Shown in pieces: positions 45,990 to 54,533 of a stretch of DNA of 64,000 nt (position 1 is its first letter; each line of letters opens with the position of its first letter). This DNA is from Streptococcus alactolyticus. Its GTDB lineage: Bacteria > Bacillota > Bacilli > Lactobacillales > Streptococcaceae. The position numbers were made by a program, and so were the translations under genes. The DNA lies in assembly GCF_012277075.1 (NCBI RefSeq), contig NZ_JAAXMT010000004.1:1-64000 (forward strand). The letters run 5' to 3'. Under the pieces are notes generated by a model. The model had not been told where the DNA came from. It saw only the letters and a program-made list of their open reading frames with translations, and made no database searches.

Positions 45990-46682
45990 ATGGCACTAAT
46001 TGAAATGAATGGTGTGGACAAAAAGTATCGCCGATCAACCACTGCCTTGAGAGATATCAATGTAAAAGTCAACCAAGGTGAATTTGTATATATTGTTGGT
46101 CCTTCAGGTGCTGGTAAGTCCACTTTTATTAAGTTACTCTATCGTGAAGAAAAAGCGACAGCAGGGACAATCAAGGTCGGCAAATTTGATTTGAATAAAT
46201 TAAGACGACGTGATATTCCTATGCTACGTCGTAGTATCGGGGTGGTTTTCCAAGACTACAAACTCCTTCCTAAAAAGACTGTGTTTGAAAATGTGGCTTA
46301 TGCCATGCAAGTTATTGGAGAAAAGCCACGTGATATTAAAAAACGTGTTCCTGAAGTGTTAGACTTGGTTGGTCTAAAACACAAAATGCGTTCTTTCCCA
46401 CACCAATTGTCAGGTGGTGAGCAACAACGTGTTGCTATCGCTCGTGCGATTGTTAACAATCCAAAAGTCTTGATCGCTGACGAACCGACTGGGAACTTGG
46501 ATCCTGAAATTTCATGGGAAATCATGCAGTTGTTAGAACGTATCAATCTTCAAGGAACAACCATTTTAATGGCTACTCACAATAAGCAAATTGTTGATAC
46601 CCTTCGCCATCGTGTTATCGCGATTGAGAATGGTCGCATTGTTCGTGATGAAGAGGAAGGAGAATACGGTTACGATGATTAG
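45990..46682 (+). CDS. ftsE: Cell-division ABC ATPase FtsE
   Basis: 230 aa ATPase of the FtsEX complex that activates peptidoglycan hydrolase PcsB at the septum in streptococci. Walker A GPSGAGKS at 37-44, signature LSGGEQQR near 140, Walker B VLIADEPTGNLDPE near 160. It overlaps ftsX by eight bases and follows prfB by 48, the usual prfB-ftsE-ftsX order. Confidence 0.97.
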   Translation: MALIEMNGVDKKYRRSTTALRDINVKVNQGEFVYIVGPSGAGKSTFIKLLYREEKATAGTIKVGKFDLNKLRRRDIPMLRRSIGVVFQDYKLLPKKTVFENVAYAMQVIGEKPRDIKKRVPEVLDLVGLKHKMRSFPHQLSGGEQQRVAIARAIVNNPKVLIADEPTGNLDPEISWEIMQLLERINLQGTTILMATHNKQIVDTLRHRVIAIENGRIVRDEEEGEYGYDD

Positions 46683-47604
46683 AAATTTTTTCCGTCATTT
46701 GTGGGAATCCATAAAAAGTTTAAAGCGTAATATTTGGATGACAATTGCTTCGGTTAGTACGGTTGCCATTACCTTGACACTTGTCGGTGTCTTTGCAGCA
46801 GTGCTATTAAATGTGGAGCGTTTGGCATCAGGTATTGAAAACAACATTCAAATCAATGTTTACCTTGATGTGGATTCGACAGATAACTTTGAAACTAAGA
46901 CTAATGAAGCTGGCGAAACCGTCTCAAATGATGCTTACCACCAAGTCTATGACCAAATCAACAAGATTTCAGGTGTTAAGAAGGTTACTTATTCAAGTAA
47001 AGATGAACAGCTAGCTAAATTGCAAGAAACCTACGGGGACGATTGGAAACTCTTTGATGGCGATTCTAATCCTCTACAAGATGTTTATATCGTAGAAGCT
47101 AACTCACCATCTCATGTTAAAAAAGTAGCTGATAAAATCTCAAAAATCAGTGGTGTTGAATCCGTTGATTACGGTGGTTCAGATTCAGACCAATTGTTCA
47201 AAATTGCAAAATACATTCGAACATGGGGATTTGCTGGTATCGTCCTTCTTGTGCTTGTCGCAATCTTCCTTATTTCAAATACTATCCGTATGACCATTAT
47301 GTCACGTCAACGCGATATTGAGATCATGCGTTTGGTAGGTGCAAAGAATTCTTACATCCGTGGACCATTCTTCTTTGAAGGAGCATGGGTTGGCTTTCTT
47401 GGTGCCATTTTGCCATCAGTGATTGTTTACTTTGCTTACCACTATGTTTACGGTGCTTTCAATCCACAATTTGAAATGCAAAGCCTATCATTATACCCAG
47501 CGGAAAACTTCCTTCCGTTAGTTATTGGTAGTATGTTCTTAATCGGTATTATCATTGGAGCACTTGGTTCAGTGATTTCAATGCGCCGCTATCTTAAAAT
47601 TTAA
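46675..47604 (+). CDS. ftsX: Cell-division membrane protein FtsX
   Basis: 309 aa. N-terminal cytoplasmic stretch MIRNFFRHLWESIKSLKRN, first membrane segment, a large extracellular loop (residues ~60-175), then three more membrane segments including GIVLLVLVAIFLISNTIRM. The start ATG 46675 lies inside ftsE and is preceded by GAAGGAG; the longer frame starting at 46591 is internal to ftsE. FtsX carries the signal from FtsE to PcsB outside the cell. Confidence 0.96.
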   Translation: MIRNFFRHLWESIKSLKRNIWMTIASVSTVAITLTLVGVFAAVLLNVERLASGIENNIQINVYLDVDSTDNFETKTNEAGETVSNDAYHQVYDQINKISGVKKVTYSSKDEQLAKLQETYGDDWKLFDGDSNPLQDVYIVEANSPSHVKKVADKISKISGVESVDYGGSDSDQLFKIAKYIRTWGFAGIVLLVLVAIFLISNTIRMTIMSRQRDIEIMRLVGAKNSYIRGPFFFEGAWVGFLGAILPSVIVYFAYHYVYGAFNPQFEMQSLSLYPAENFLPLVIGSMFLIGIIIGALGSVISMRRYLKI

Positions 47605-47608
47605 AACA

Positions 47609-47642
47609 AGAAAACAACTTCTGCTTTTGCAGAAGTTGTTTT
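47609..47642. terminator. Bidirectional terminator between ftsX and the MBL gene
   Basis: AAAACAACTTCTG pairs perfectly with CAGAAGTTGTTTT around CTTTTG. Confidence 0.88.
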
Positions 47643-47646
47643 TGGT

Positions 47647-48282
47647 TTAGTTAAAGAAAGGGTTCATGTTTTTTTCATGGGCAATGGTGGTATCAGAGCC
47701 GTGCCCTGGATAAACCGCAAAATGATTTGGCAAGGTAAATAATTCTCGCTGAATGCTAGCTAGGAGTTCCTCACTATTTCCAGTTGGCAAGTCTGTTCGT
47801 CCGATAGTTTCTCTAAAAAGAGCATCACCACTCAAAACGACGTGGTCATCTGGGAAAATCAGCGATACACTACCATAAGAGTGTCCTGGCGTTGGGCGAA
47901 CATAAAAATGAAAACCAGCGATGTGATAATCGTCTTCGTACTGGTAGTGATGTTCAGCAGGTTTTAAAATAACATCAGGCAAATCCGCATGGCGCTCCAA
48001 ACCTGAAAAATTATCCTTTGGTGAATAGAGCCATGACGCTTCTTTTTCAGAAATATAAACAGGAGGATGTCCAAAATGCTCTCTCACCACATCCAAGCTC
48101 ATAATGTGATCATAATGAGCGTGGGTCAGTAAAATAGCCGCCACAGGGTTGTTCAGTGACGTGATTTTTTCAAGAATCATATCCACATCACTTCCAGGAT
48201 CGACAACGATAATGGCTTGGTCATTGACCAACAAGTAAGTATTTTCACGCGCAACGCGATTAACTATTCTAAATATCTTCAT
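47647..48282 (-). CDS. MBL-fold metallo-hydrolase, YqgX/GloB-like
   Basis: 211 aa. Metal-binding HAHYDH at residues 54-59, the second His in TPGHSYGSVSL, Asp in LSGDALFRETIGRTDLP and the last His in YPGHGSDTTI. This is the glyoxalase II-like subgroup. It lies alone between ftsX and dinG on the opposite strand. Glutathione-thioester hydrolysis is possible, but the exact substrate is not known. Confidence 0.9.
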   Translation of the reverse strand: MKIFRIVNRVARENTYLLVNDQAIIVVDPGSDVDMILEKITSLNNPVAAILLTHAHYDHIMSLDVVREHFGHPPVYISEKEASWLYSPKDNFSGLERHADLPDVILKPAEHHYQYEDDYHIAGFHFYVRPTPGHSYGSVSLIFPDDHVVLSGDALFRETIGRTDLPTGNSEELLASIQRELFTLPNHFAVYPGHGSDTTIAHEKNMNPFFN

Positions 48283-48379
48283 AAAAAAAGTGTATCAAAA
48301 TTTTGGTAAAAAGTCATACTAAAAGCCAGCTCGTTTACTGCTCATAAAGCTTCCACACAAATACAAGAAGAGTGGTTTG

Positions 48380-48397
48380 TGATATAATAGGATTGTT
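48380..48397 (+). promoter_or_regulatory. Extended -10 promoter giving an apparently leaderless dinG mRNA
   Basis: TGA-TATAAT (hexamer 48383-48388) with ATG at 48398, again nine bases later, and no ribosome binding site. Confidence 0.65.
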
Positions 48398-50881
48398 ATG
48401 AAGCATGAACATTTCCTAAAATACGCTGTTGTGGACTTAGAGGCGACAGGAGCCCATGCCGCAGCAGAAATTATTCAAGTGGGTATCGTGATTATAGAAA
48501 ATAATCAGATTACCAAGACTTATCAAACGGATGTCAATCCGCATGAACCCTTGTCAGAGCACATTATCCAGCTGACAGGTATTACCGATGATCAATTGGC
48601 CAAGGCCCCTGATTTTTCTCAGGTGGCGGGCGAAATTTACGACTTGATAGCAGATTGTGTCTTTGTGGCTCACAACGTCAAATTTGATGCCAATCTTTTG
48701 GCGGAACAGCTTTTTTGGCAAGGTTTTGAGTTGCGAACACCGCGCGTGGATACGGTCGAATTGGCTCAGGTTTTTTACCCAACTTTTGAAAAATACACCT
48801 TGGAGCATTTGGCTAAGGCCTTGGATTTGGATTTGACAGATGCTCACACAGCTATTTCAGATGCCTATGCGACAGCGCAGCTTTTTTTGCGCTTGCAGGC
48901 TAAAATCAATCAATTGCCAAAAGAAGTTTTGGAAAAGCTTTTGCCTTTTTCTGATAATCTGATCTTTGAAACGGGTATGCTCATTGAAGCGGGCTTTTCA
49001 CAGGCCAAACCGTTTTCGCCAGCGACCTTTCAGATGGTGGGGGATTTGGTTTTACGCCGACCGCAGGCGATAACCGAGCCGCGTTGCCTGTCAGATGATT
49101 TTGCGGTTAATGTGGCTCTGCTTGGCCTAGACAATCGGGAGAAGCAGGCTCAGTTTGCTACTTTGGTCAAGGATGAATTTGCCTCATCAGCCGTTTCGTT
49201 TTTAGAAGCTCAAGCTGGGATCGGTAAAACCTACGGCTATCTCTTGCCTCTCTTGCATTTGGCACAAGATGAACAGGTGATTGTATCGGTTCCCACCAAA
49301 ATCTTACAAGACCAAATTATGGCCAACGAAGCCAAACGCATTCAAGATGTTTTTCATATTTCTTGCCAATCCATCAAAGGGCCTAGCAATTACCTAAAAC
49401 TAGATGCCTTTGTCGAGAGTTTGCATCATCAAGACGACAATCGCCTTATCAATCGCTACAAGATGCAGTTGCTGGTCTGGCTGACCGAAACAGAAACGGG
49501 TGATTTGGATGAAATCAAGCAAAAACAACGTTTTGCCGCTTATTTTGACTCCATCAAACACGATGGGGATTTGAGTGAGAAGAGCCTTTACAAAGAAGTC
49601 GATTTTTGGCAGGTAACCTATGAAAGGGCCAAGCACAGCAAGCTGTTGCTGGTCAATCACGCTTATTTCTTAGAACGAGTGCAAGACGACAAGGCTTTCG
49701 CGGCCAATAAGATTTTGGTTTTTGACGAGGCGCAAAAGCTGATGCTAAATGTTGAGCATTTCTCTCGTCGTCAGCTAAATGTCACTCAGTTAGTGACCTT
49801 ATTAGAAAAACACCTGACAGCTAAATTGCCTGTGCTGGAAAAACGGTTGCTTGAAAACCTGTCCTTCCAGTTGAGCCATTTGGTGACACGTTTCTACCAA
49901 AATCAAGAAACATTTGTCACGACCGAGGCCATGGCAGCTATCGAGCAGACGGTCAAGGAACTTTTGGCGGTCAATCCTCAGTGGCGCCTCAATGGTTTAG
50001 AGGATTTGTGTTTGCTATTGTCCCATCATTTTACGGATTTTTGGATGGAGTCAATGCTTGAAAATGACAAGCGCCAAACCTACCTCAATGCCAGTAATGA
50101 TGAGTTGTTGAATTTTCAAGAGTTTTTGCCTGAAACACGCAAAACCTATATGATTTCAGCAACCTTGCACATCAGTCCCCAAGTCAGTCTAGCGGATTTG
50201 CTGGGCTTTGACTCTTATCATTTTGTGAGTTTGGCTCATGAAAAAAGCAGTGGCCAGCGCGTGTGGATTGATGAAGAGATGCCAAATGTCACCCAAGTGT
50301 CTGAGGAAGCTTATGCCTTAGCTATTGCTGAGCGTCTTTGTCAGATTCAAAACTTAGGTGAGCAGGTCTTGGTTTTATTTAATGCCAGAGCGACGATGCT
50401 TGCAGTTTCAGATTACCTTGATGATAAGGACGTTCCCCATTTGACACAGGATAAAAACGGTATGGCTTATAATGTCAAACGGCGTTTTGAACGCAAGGAA
50501 AGTGGGATGTTGTTAGGGACAGGCTCATTTTGGGAGGGGGTTGACTTTGTGCAATCCGATAAAATGATTGAAGTGATTACCCGCCTGCCTTTTGACAATC
50601 CTAAAGATATCTTTTTCCAAAAAGTCAGCAATCACTTGCTGGCACAAGCCAAATCACCATTTTACGATTATGCTTTGCCGCTGACGATTTTAAAACTCAA
50701 GCAAGCAATCGGTAGAACCATGAGGCGAGAAAACCAGCGCTCAGCTGTTTTGATTTTGGATAACCGCCTTTTAACCAAGTCTTATGGTAAATTGATGACC
50801 GATTCCTTAGCAGAAGAATTTCAGCTTTCTTCCCAAAAATTTGCAAAGTCATTAACAGAAATGAAGGATTTTTTGGTATAA
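48398..50881 (+). CDS. dinG: DnaQ-like exonuclease / DinG helicase fusion
   Basis: 827 aa. N-terminal DEDD exonuclease domain (residues ~1-180; Asp13 and Glu15 in VVDLEATG, then HNVKFDANLL and LTDAHTAISDA), followed by an XPD/DinG-type superfamily 2 helicase: Walker A AQAGIGKT ending at 278, DEAQ box near 443-446 in LVFDEAQKL, and QAIGRTMRRENQR at the C-terminus. In Gram-positives this fusion acts in DNA repair; the S. aureus form has exonuclease but weak helicase activity. Cys residues of the FeS helicase domain are not evident. Probably leaderless. Confidence 0.93.
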   Translation: MKHEHFLKYAVVDLEATGAHAAAEIIQVGIVIIENNQITKTYQTDVNPHEPLSEHIIQLTGITDDQLAKAPDFSQVAGEIYDLIADCVFVAHNVKFDANLLAEQLFWQGFELRTPRVDTVELAQVFYPTFEKYTLEHLAKALDLDLTDAHTAISDAYATAQLFLRLQAKINQLPKEVLEKLLPFSDNLIFETGMLIEAGFSQAKPFSPATFQMVGDLVLRRPQAITEPRCLSDDFAVNVALLGLDNREKQAQFATLVKDEFASSAVSFLEAQAGIGKTYGYLLPLLHLAQDEQVIVSVPTKILQDQIMANEAKRIQDVFHISCQSIKGPSNYLKLDAFVESLHHQDDNRLINRYKMQLLVWLTETETGDLDEIKQKQRFAAYFDSIKHDGDLSEKSLYKEVDFWQVTYERAKHSKLLLVNHAYFLERVQDDKAFAANKILVFDEAQKLMLNVEHFSRRQLNVTQLVTLLEKHLTAKLPVLEKRLLENLSFQLSHLVTRFYQNQETFVTTEAMAAIEQTVKELLAVNPQWRLNGLEDLCLLLSHHFTDFWMESMLENDKRQTYLNASNDELLNFQEFLPETRKTYMISATLHISPQVSLADLLGFDSYHFVSLAHEKSSGQRVWIDEEMPNVTQVSEEAYALAIAERLCQIQNLGEQVLVLFNARATMLAVSDYLDDKDVPHLTQDKNGMAYNVKRRFERKESGMLLGTGSFWEGVDFVQSDKMIEVITRLPFDNPKDIFFQKVSNHLLAQAKSPFYDYALPLTILKLKQAIGRTMRRENQRSAVLILDNRLLTKSYGKLMTDSLAEEFQLSSQKFAKSLTEMKDFLV

Positions 50882-50911
50882 TAAAAAGGATAACTCAAAG
50901 GGGAGAAGTAA

Positions 50912-51382
50912 ATGAAAAAATTAACACCAGTAAAACAATATTTACTTGGTTTTGGCATGGTTTTCTTAGTTCTCTTGATTTCTGCAGGGATGGTTTTATA
51001 TCTCTCAATGAAACCAAAACTGGATGCAGAACGAACAGCTACCCAGGTCGCTATCAAAGCCGCTAAATTATCAAAAACTTCCTCTGTGGAACTCTATAAT
51101 GGACCGAACACCTTTTATAGTGTTTATGGCACTACCGAATCAGGTGGTAAGCGCATTGTTTCAGTTGGTGAGGATAACCGAGAGGTTTATGTATATGCCG
51201 AAAGTGACGGGATTAGTCGCCAACAAGCCGAAGAAACAGCCGCAAGCAACGGTGCAACAGATATTTCCAAGGTGGTTTTTGGGATTTATGCCAAATCCCC
51301 TGTTTGGGAGGTGACGGCTACTAACGGTTACTATCTTGTGAATTTCAAAACAGGTGAGCTTATTAAAAAGGAGGGCGTATGA
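50912..51382 (+). CDS. TseB/YpmB-like cell wall elongation regulator (DUF5590)
   Basis: 156 aa with one N-terminal membrane helix (QYLLGFGMVFLVLLISAGMV) and an extracytoplasmic PepSY-like domain. In B. subtilis the homologue YpmB (TseB) sits in the dinG-ypmA-ypmB-aspB-asnS cluster and modulates a class A/B penicillin-binding protein. The gene keeps that context here, ends in ATGA overlapping aspC, and has AGGGGAG before the ATG. Confidence 0.85.
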   Translation: MKKLTPVKQYLLGFGMVFLVLLISAGMVLYLSMKPKLDAERTATQVAIKAAKLSKTSSVELYNGPNTFYSVYGTTESGGKRIVSVGEDNREVYVYAESDGISRQQAEETAASNGATDISKVVFGIYAKSPVWEVTATNGYYLVNFKTGELIKKEGV

Positions 51383-52572
51383 CAAACTTATCAAAACGTG
51401 TGTTAAACATGGACGAAAGTGTGACTTTAGCAGCTAGTGCACGTGCCAAAGCCTTAAAAGCAGAAGGACGTGATATTTTATCACTAACCTTGGGGGAACC
51501 AGATTTTGAAACCCCTAAAAACATTCAAAAAGCAGCTATTCATTCCATCAAAAATGGGAAAGCCAGCTTTTATACCGTAGCTTCAGGACTTCCTGAGTTG
51601 AAAGACGCTATCGGTCAATACATGAAAAATTATTACGGCTACTTTGTTTCTCGTAATCAAGTCGTTGTGGGAACAGGTGCCAAATACATCCTATACACCT
51701 TTTTCACAACGGTTCTTGATCCAGGTGACGAAGTGATTATTCCATCACCATGTTGGGTATCTTATGTGGACCAAGTGAAAATGGTTGGTGGGGTACCTGT
51801 GACAGTGGCTACGACACAAAAAAATCATTTTAAAGTCACAGTAGAGCAATTAGAAGCTGCTCGCACAGATAAAACCAAAGTGATTTTGCTCAATTCCCCT
51901 TCTAACCCAACAGGTATGATTTATACCCGTGATGAGCTAGAAGCAATTGGTAACTGGGCAGTAGCAAATGGTATTTTAATTCTAGCTGACGACATTTATG
52001 GTCGTTTGGTTTACAATGGCAATGTCTTTACCCCTATTTCAAGCATTTCTGAGGCAATCAGAGAACACACCATTGTTGTTAATGGCTTGTCTAAAACCTA
52101 TGCTATGACAGGTTGGCGTGTGGGATTTGCGGTTGGTAATGAAGACATTATCGCTGGTATGGCAAAAGTCATCAGCCAAACCACTTCAAATTTGACCACC
52201 GTTTCACAATATGCAGCTATTGAAGCCTTGACAGGCCCACAAGATTCCATTGAAAGCATGCGTCGTGACTTTGAGGACCGTCTAAATACCATTTACCCAC
52301 TCTTGTGTGAAGTTCCTGGTTTTGACGTGATTAAACCACAAGGTGCCTTCTATCTTTTCCCAAATGTGAAAAGAGCTATGGAATTGAAGGGTTACACAGA
52401 CGTTACTGATTTTACCAATGACATTCTTGAAGAAGTTGGGGTGGCTTTGGTAACAGGTGCTGGTTTTGGAGCTCCTGAAAATGTTCGCTTGAGTTATGCG
52501 ACCGATTTGGTAACTTTAAAAGAAGCTGTGAATCGATTGAAATTGTTTATGAAATTGGATTCCAAATTATAA
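51379..52572 (+). CDS. aspC: Aspartate/aromatic aminotransferase, class I
   Basis: 397 aa PLP enzyme (AspB-type, subgroup Ib). Substrate loop LTLGEPDFETPKN, PLP Lys239 in VNGLSKTYAMTGWRVGF, SPSNPTG, and Arg near the C-terminus (NVRLSYAT). It likely interconverts oxaloacetate and aspartate, fed by Ppc. Its overlap with the TseB gene and the following asnS gene suggest one operon for aspartate/asparagine use and wall regulation. Confidence 0.92.
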   Translation: MTNLSKRVLNMDESVTLAASARAKALKAEGRDILSLTLGEPDFETPKNIQKAAIHSIKNGKASFYTVASGLPELKDAIGQYMKNYYGYFVSRNQVVVGTGAKYILYTFFTTVLDPGDEVIIPSPCWVSYVDQVKMVGGVPVTVATTQKNHFKVTVEQLEAARTDKTKVILLNSPSNPTGMIYTRDELEAIGNWAVANGILILADDIYGRLVYNGNVFTPISSISEAIREHTIVVNGLSKTYAMTGWRVGFAVGNEDIIAGMAKVISQTTSNLTTVSQYAAIEALTGPQDSIESMRRDFEDRLNTIYPLLCEVPGFDVIKPQGAFYLFPNVKRAMELKGYTDVTDFTNDILEEVGVALVTGAGFGAPENVRLSYATDLVTLKEAVNRLKLFMKLDSKL

Positions 52573-52625
52573 TAAAGCATAGTGTCTTGCTCAGATGATG
52601 AGAGGAAACATTGGAAAGAGGAAAT

Positions 52626-53972
52626 ATGTCTACAGATTACGTATCAATTATTGATGTTAAAGACCATGTTGGCGAAGAAGTGACTATCGGTGCATGGGTT
52701 GCTAACAAATCAGGAAAAGGAAAAATTGCTTTCTTACAACTTCGTGACGGAACTGCATTTTTCCAAGCCGTGGCCTTCAAACCAAACTTTATCGAAAAAT
52801 TTGGTGAAGAAGAAGGAACTGAAAAATTCAATACCATCAAACACCTTAGCCAAGAAACGTCTATCCTTATCACAGGGATTGTCAAAGAAGATTCACGTTC
52901 AAAATTTGGTTATGAATTGGACGTCACAGATGTCAAAATCGTAGGGCACTCAGAAGATTACCCTATTACACCAAAAGAACACGGAACGGATTTCCTTATG
53001 GACCACCGTCATTTATGGTTGCGTTCTCGTAAACAAATGGCTATCATGCAAATTCGTAACGCTATCATTTATGCTACTTATGACTTCTTTGACAAAAATG
53101 GTTTCATCAAGTTTGATAGCCCAATCTTGTCAGGAAATGCAGCAGAAGATTCAACAGAGTTGTTTGAAACAGACTACTTTGGAACACCTGCTTACTTGAG
53201 CCAATCAGGTCAATTGTACCTTGAAGCTGGGGCTATGGCACTTGGTCGTGTCTTTGACTTTGGTCCTGTTTTCCGTGCTGAAAAATCAAAAACCCGCCGT
53301 CACTTGACAGAGTTTTGGATGATGGATGCTGAGTATTCATTCTTGACACATGAAGAATCACTTGATTTGCAAGAAGCTTACGTTAAAGCCCTTATCCAAG
53401 GTGTGCTTGACCGTGCACCACAAGCCCTTGAAATCTTGGAACGTGATGTTGATTTGCTTAAAAAATACATTGCAGAGCCATTCAAGCGCGTGTCTTATGA
53501 TGATGCCATTAGCCTTCTTCAAGAACATGAAAATGACGAAGATGCTGATTACGAACACCTTGAACACGGTGATGACTTTGGTTCACCACATGAAACATGG
53601 ATTTCAAACTACTTTGGTATGCCAACCTTTGTGATCAATTACCCAGCAAGTTTCAAAGCTTTCTACATGAAACCCGTTCCTGGTAACCCAGACCGCGTTC
53701 TTTGTGCGGACTTGCTTGCTCCAGAAGGTTACGGTGAAATCATCGGAGGTTCTGTCCGTGAAGACGATTACGATGCTCTTGTAGCTAAAATGGATGCTCT
53801 TGAAATGGACAAATCAGAATACGAATTTTACCTTGACCTTCGTAAATACGGTTCAGTGCCACACGCTGGATTTGGTATTGGTATCGAACGTATGGTGACT
53901 TTCGTTGCTGGTACTAAACACATTCGTGAAGCCATTCCATTCCCACGTATGCTTCATCGTTTGAAACCATAA
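52626..53972 (+). CDS. asnS: Asparaginyl-tRNA synthetase
   Basis: Charges tRNA-Asn. 448 aa starting [23 protein letters not shown] 52626 has AGAGGAAAT directly upstream. OB-fold N-terminal domain, class II motif 2 [17 protein letters not shown], motif 3 [15 protein letters not shown]. It completes the dinG-tseB-aspC-asnS cluster. No T-box before it. Confidence 0.97.
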   Translation: MSTDYVSIIDVKDHVGEEVTIGAWVANKSGKGKIAFLQLRDGTAFFQAVAFKPNFIEKFGEEEGTEKFNTIKHLSQETSILITGIVKEDSRSKFGYELDVTDVKIVGHSEDYPITPKEHGTDFLMDHRHLWLRSRKQMAIMQIRNAIIYATYDFFDKNGFIKFDSPILSGNAAEDSTELFETDYFGTPAYLSQSGQLYLEAGAMALGRVFDFGPVFRAEKSKTRRHLTEFWMMDAEYSFLTHEESLDLQEAYVKALIQGVLDRAPQALEILERDVDLLKKYIAEPFKRVSYDDAISLLQEHENDEDADYEHLEHGDDFGSPHETWISNYFGMPTFVINYPASFKAFYMKPVPGNPDRVLCADLLAPEGYGEIIGGSVREDDYDALVAKMDALEMDKSEYEFYLDLRKYGSVPHAGFGIGIERMVTFVAGTKHIREAIPFPRMLHRLKP

Positions 53973-53995
53973 GGTGATTAACATTAGAATAACAG

Positions 53996-54022
53996 AAAAG
54001 AGCCATTTGGCTCTTTTTTTCT
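53996..54022 (+). terminator. Terminator after asnS
   Basis: AAAGAGCC-ATT-GGCTCTTT type hairpin followed by a T run. Confidence 0.85.
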
Positions 54023-54106
54023 TAGCAAAAAGTTAGTTATAAGATATTTTAATATTCAGAATATTTTGTTATAATAATCCTACTAAATGAAGAAAAGGAG
54101 TTCATT

Positions 54107-54487
54107 ATGGCAAAAACCATTCATACAGATAAAGCCCCAGCAGCAATTGGTGCTTACGTGCAAGGCAAGGTCGTTGGTCAGTTCCTTTTTGCATCAGGTC
54201 AAGTGCCTTTATCGCCTGAAACTGGGGAAATCATTGGAACGACTATCCAAGAACAAACCCAGCAAGTTTTAAAAAATATTGGTGCCATTTTAGCCGAAGC
54301 GGGAACAGACTTTGACCATGTGGTCAAAACAACTTGTTTCCTAAGTGATATCAATGATTTTGTCCCATTTAACGAAGTTTATGCCACAGCCTTTAAAACG
54401 GATTTTCCAGCTCGTTCAGCGGTTGAAGTGGCGCGTTTGCCAAAAGACGTTAAGGTAGAAATTGAAGTGATTGCCTACCTTGATTAA
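54107..54487 (+). CDS. ridA: RidA family enamine/imine deaminase
   Basis: 126 aa. RidA (YjgF/YER057c) hydrolyses 2-aminoacrylate released by PLP enzymes. Family landmarks: APAAIGAYVQGK, FLFASGQVPLSPETGEI, PARSAVEVARLPKDVKVEIE with the catalytic Arg. TGT-TATAAT at 54070-54075 and AAAGGAG precede it. Monocistronic, with terminators on both sides. Confidence 0.95.
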   Translation: MAKTIHTDKAPAAIGAYVQGKVVGQFLFASGQVPLSPETGEIIGTTIQEQTQQVLKNIGAILAEAGTDFDHVVKTTCFLSDINDFVPFNEVYATAFKTDFPARSAVEVARLPKDVKVEIEVIAYLD

Positions 54488-54496
54488 AGATAAGAA

Positions 54497-54530
54497 AATC
54501 TCCTACGAGTTCTTTCTCATAGGAGATTAT
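54497..54530. terminator. Terminator between ridA and the activase gene
   Basis: AATCTCCTA pairs with TAGGAGATT over a 14-base loop. Confidence 0.7.
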
Positions 54531-54533
54531 TTG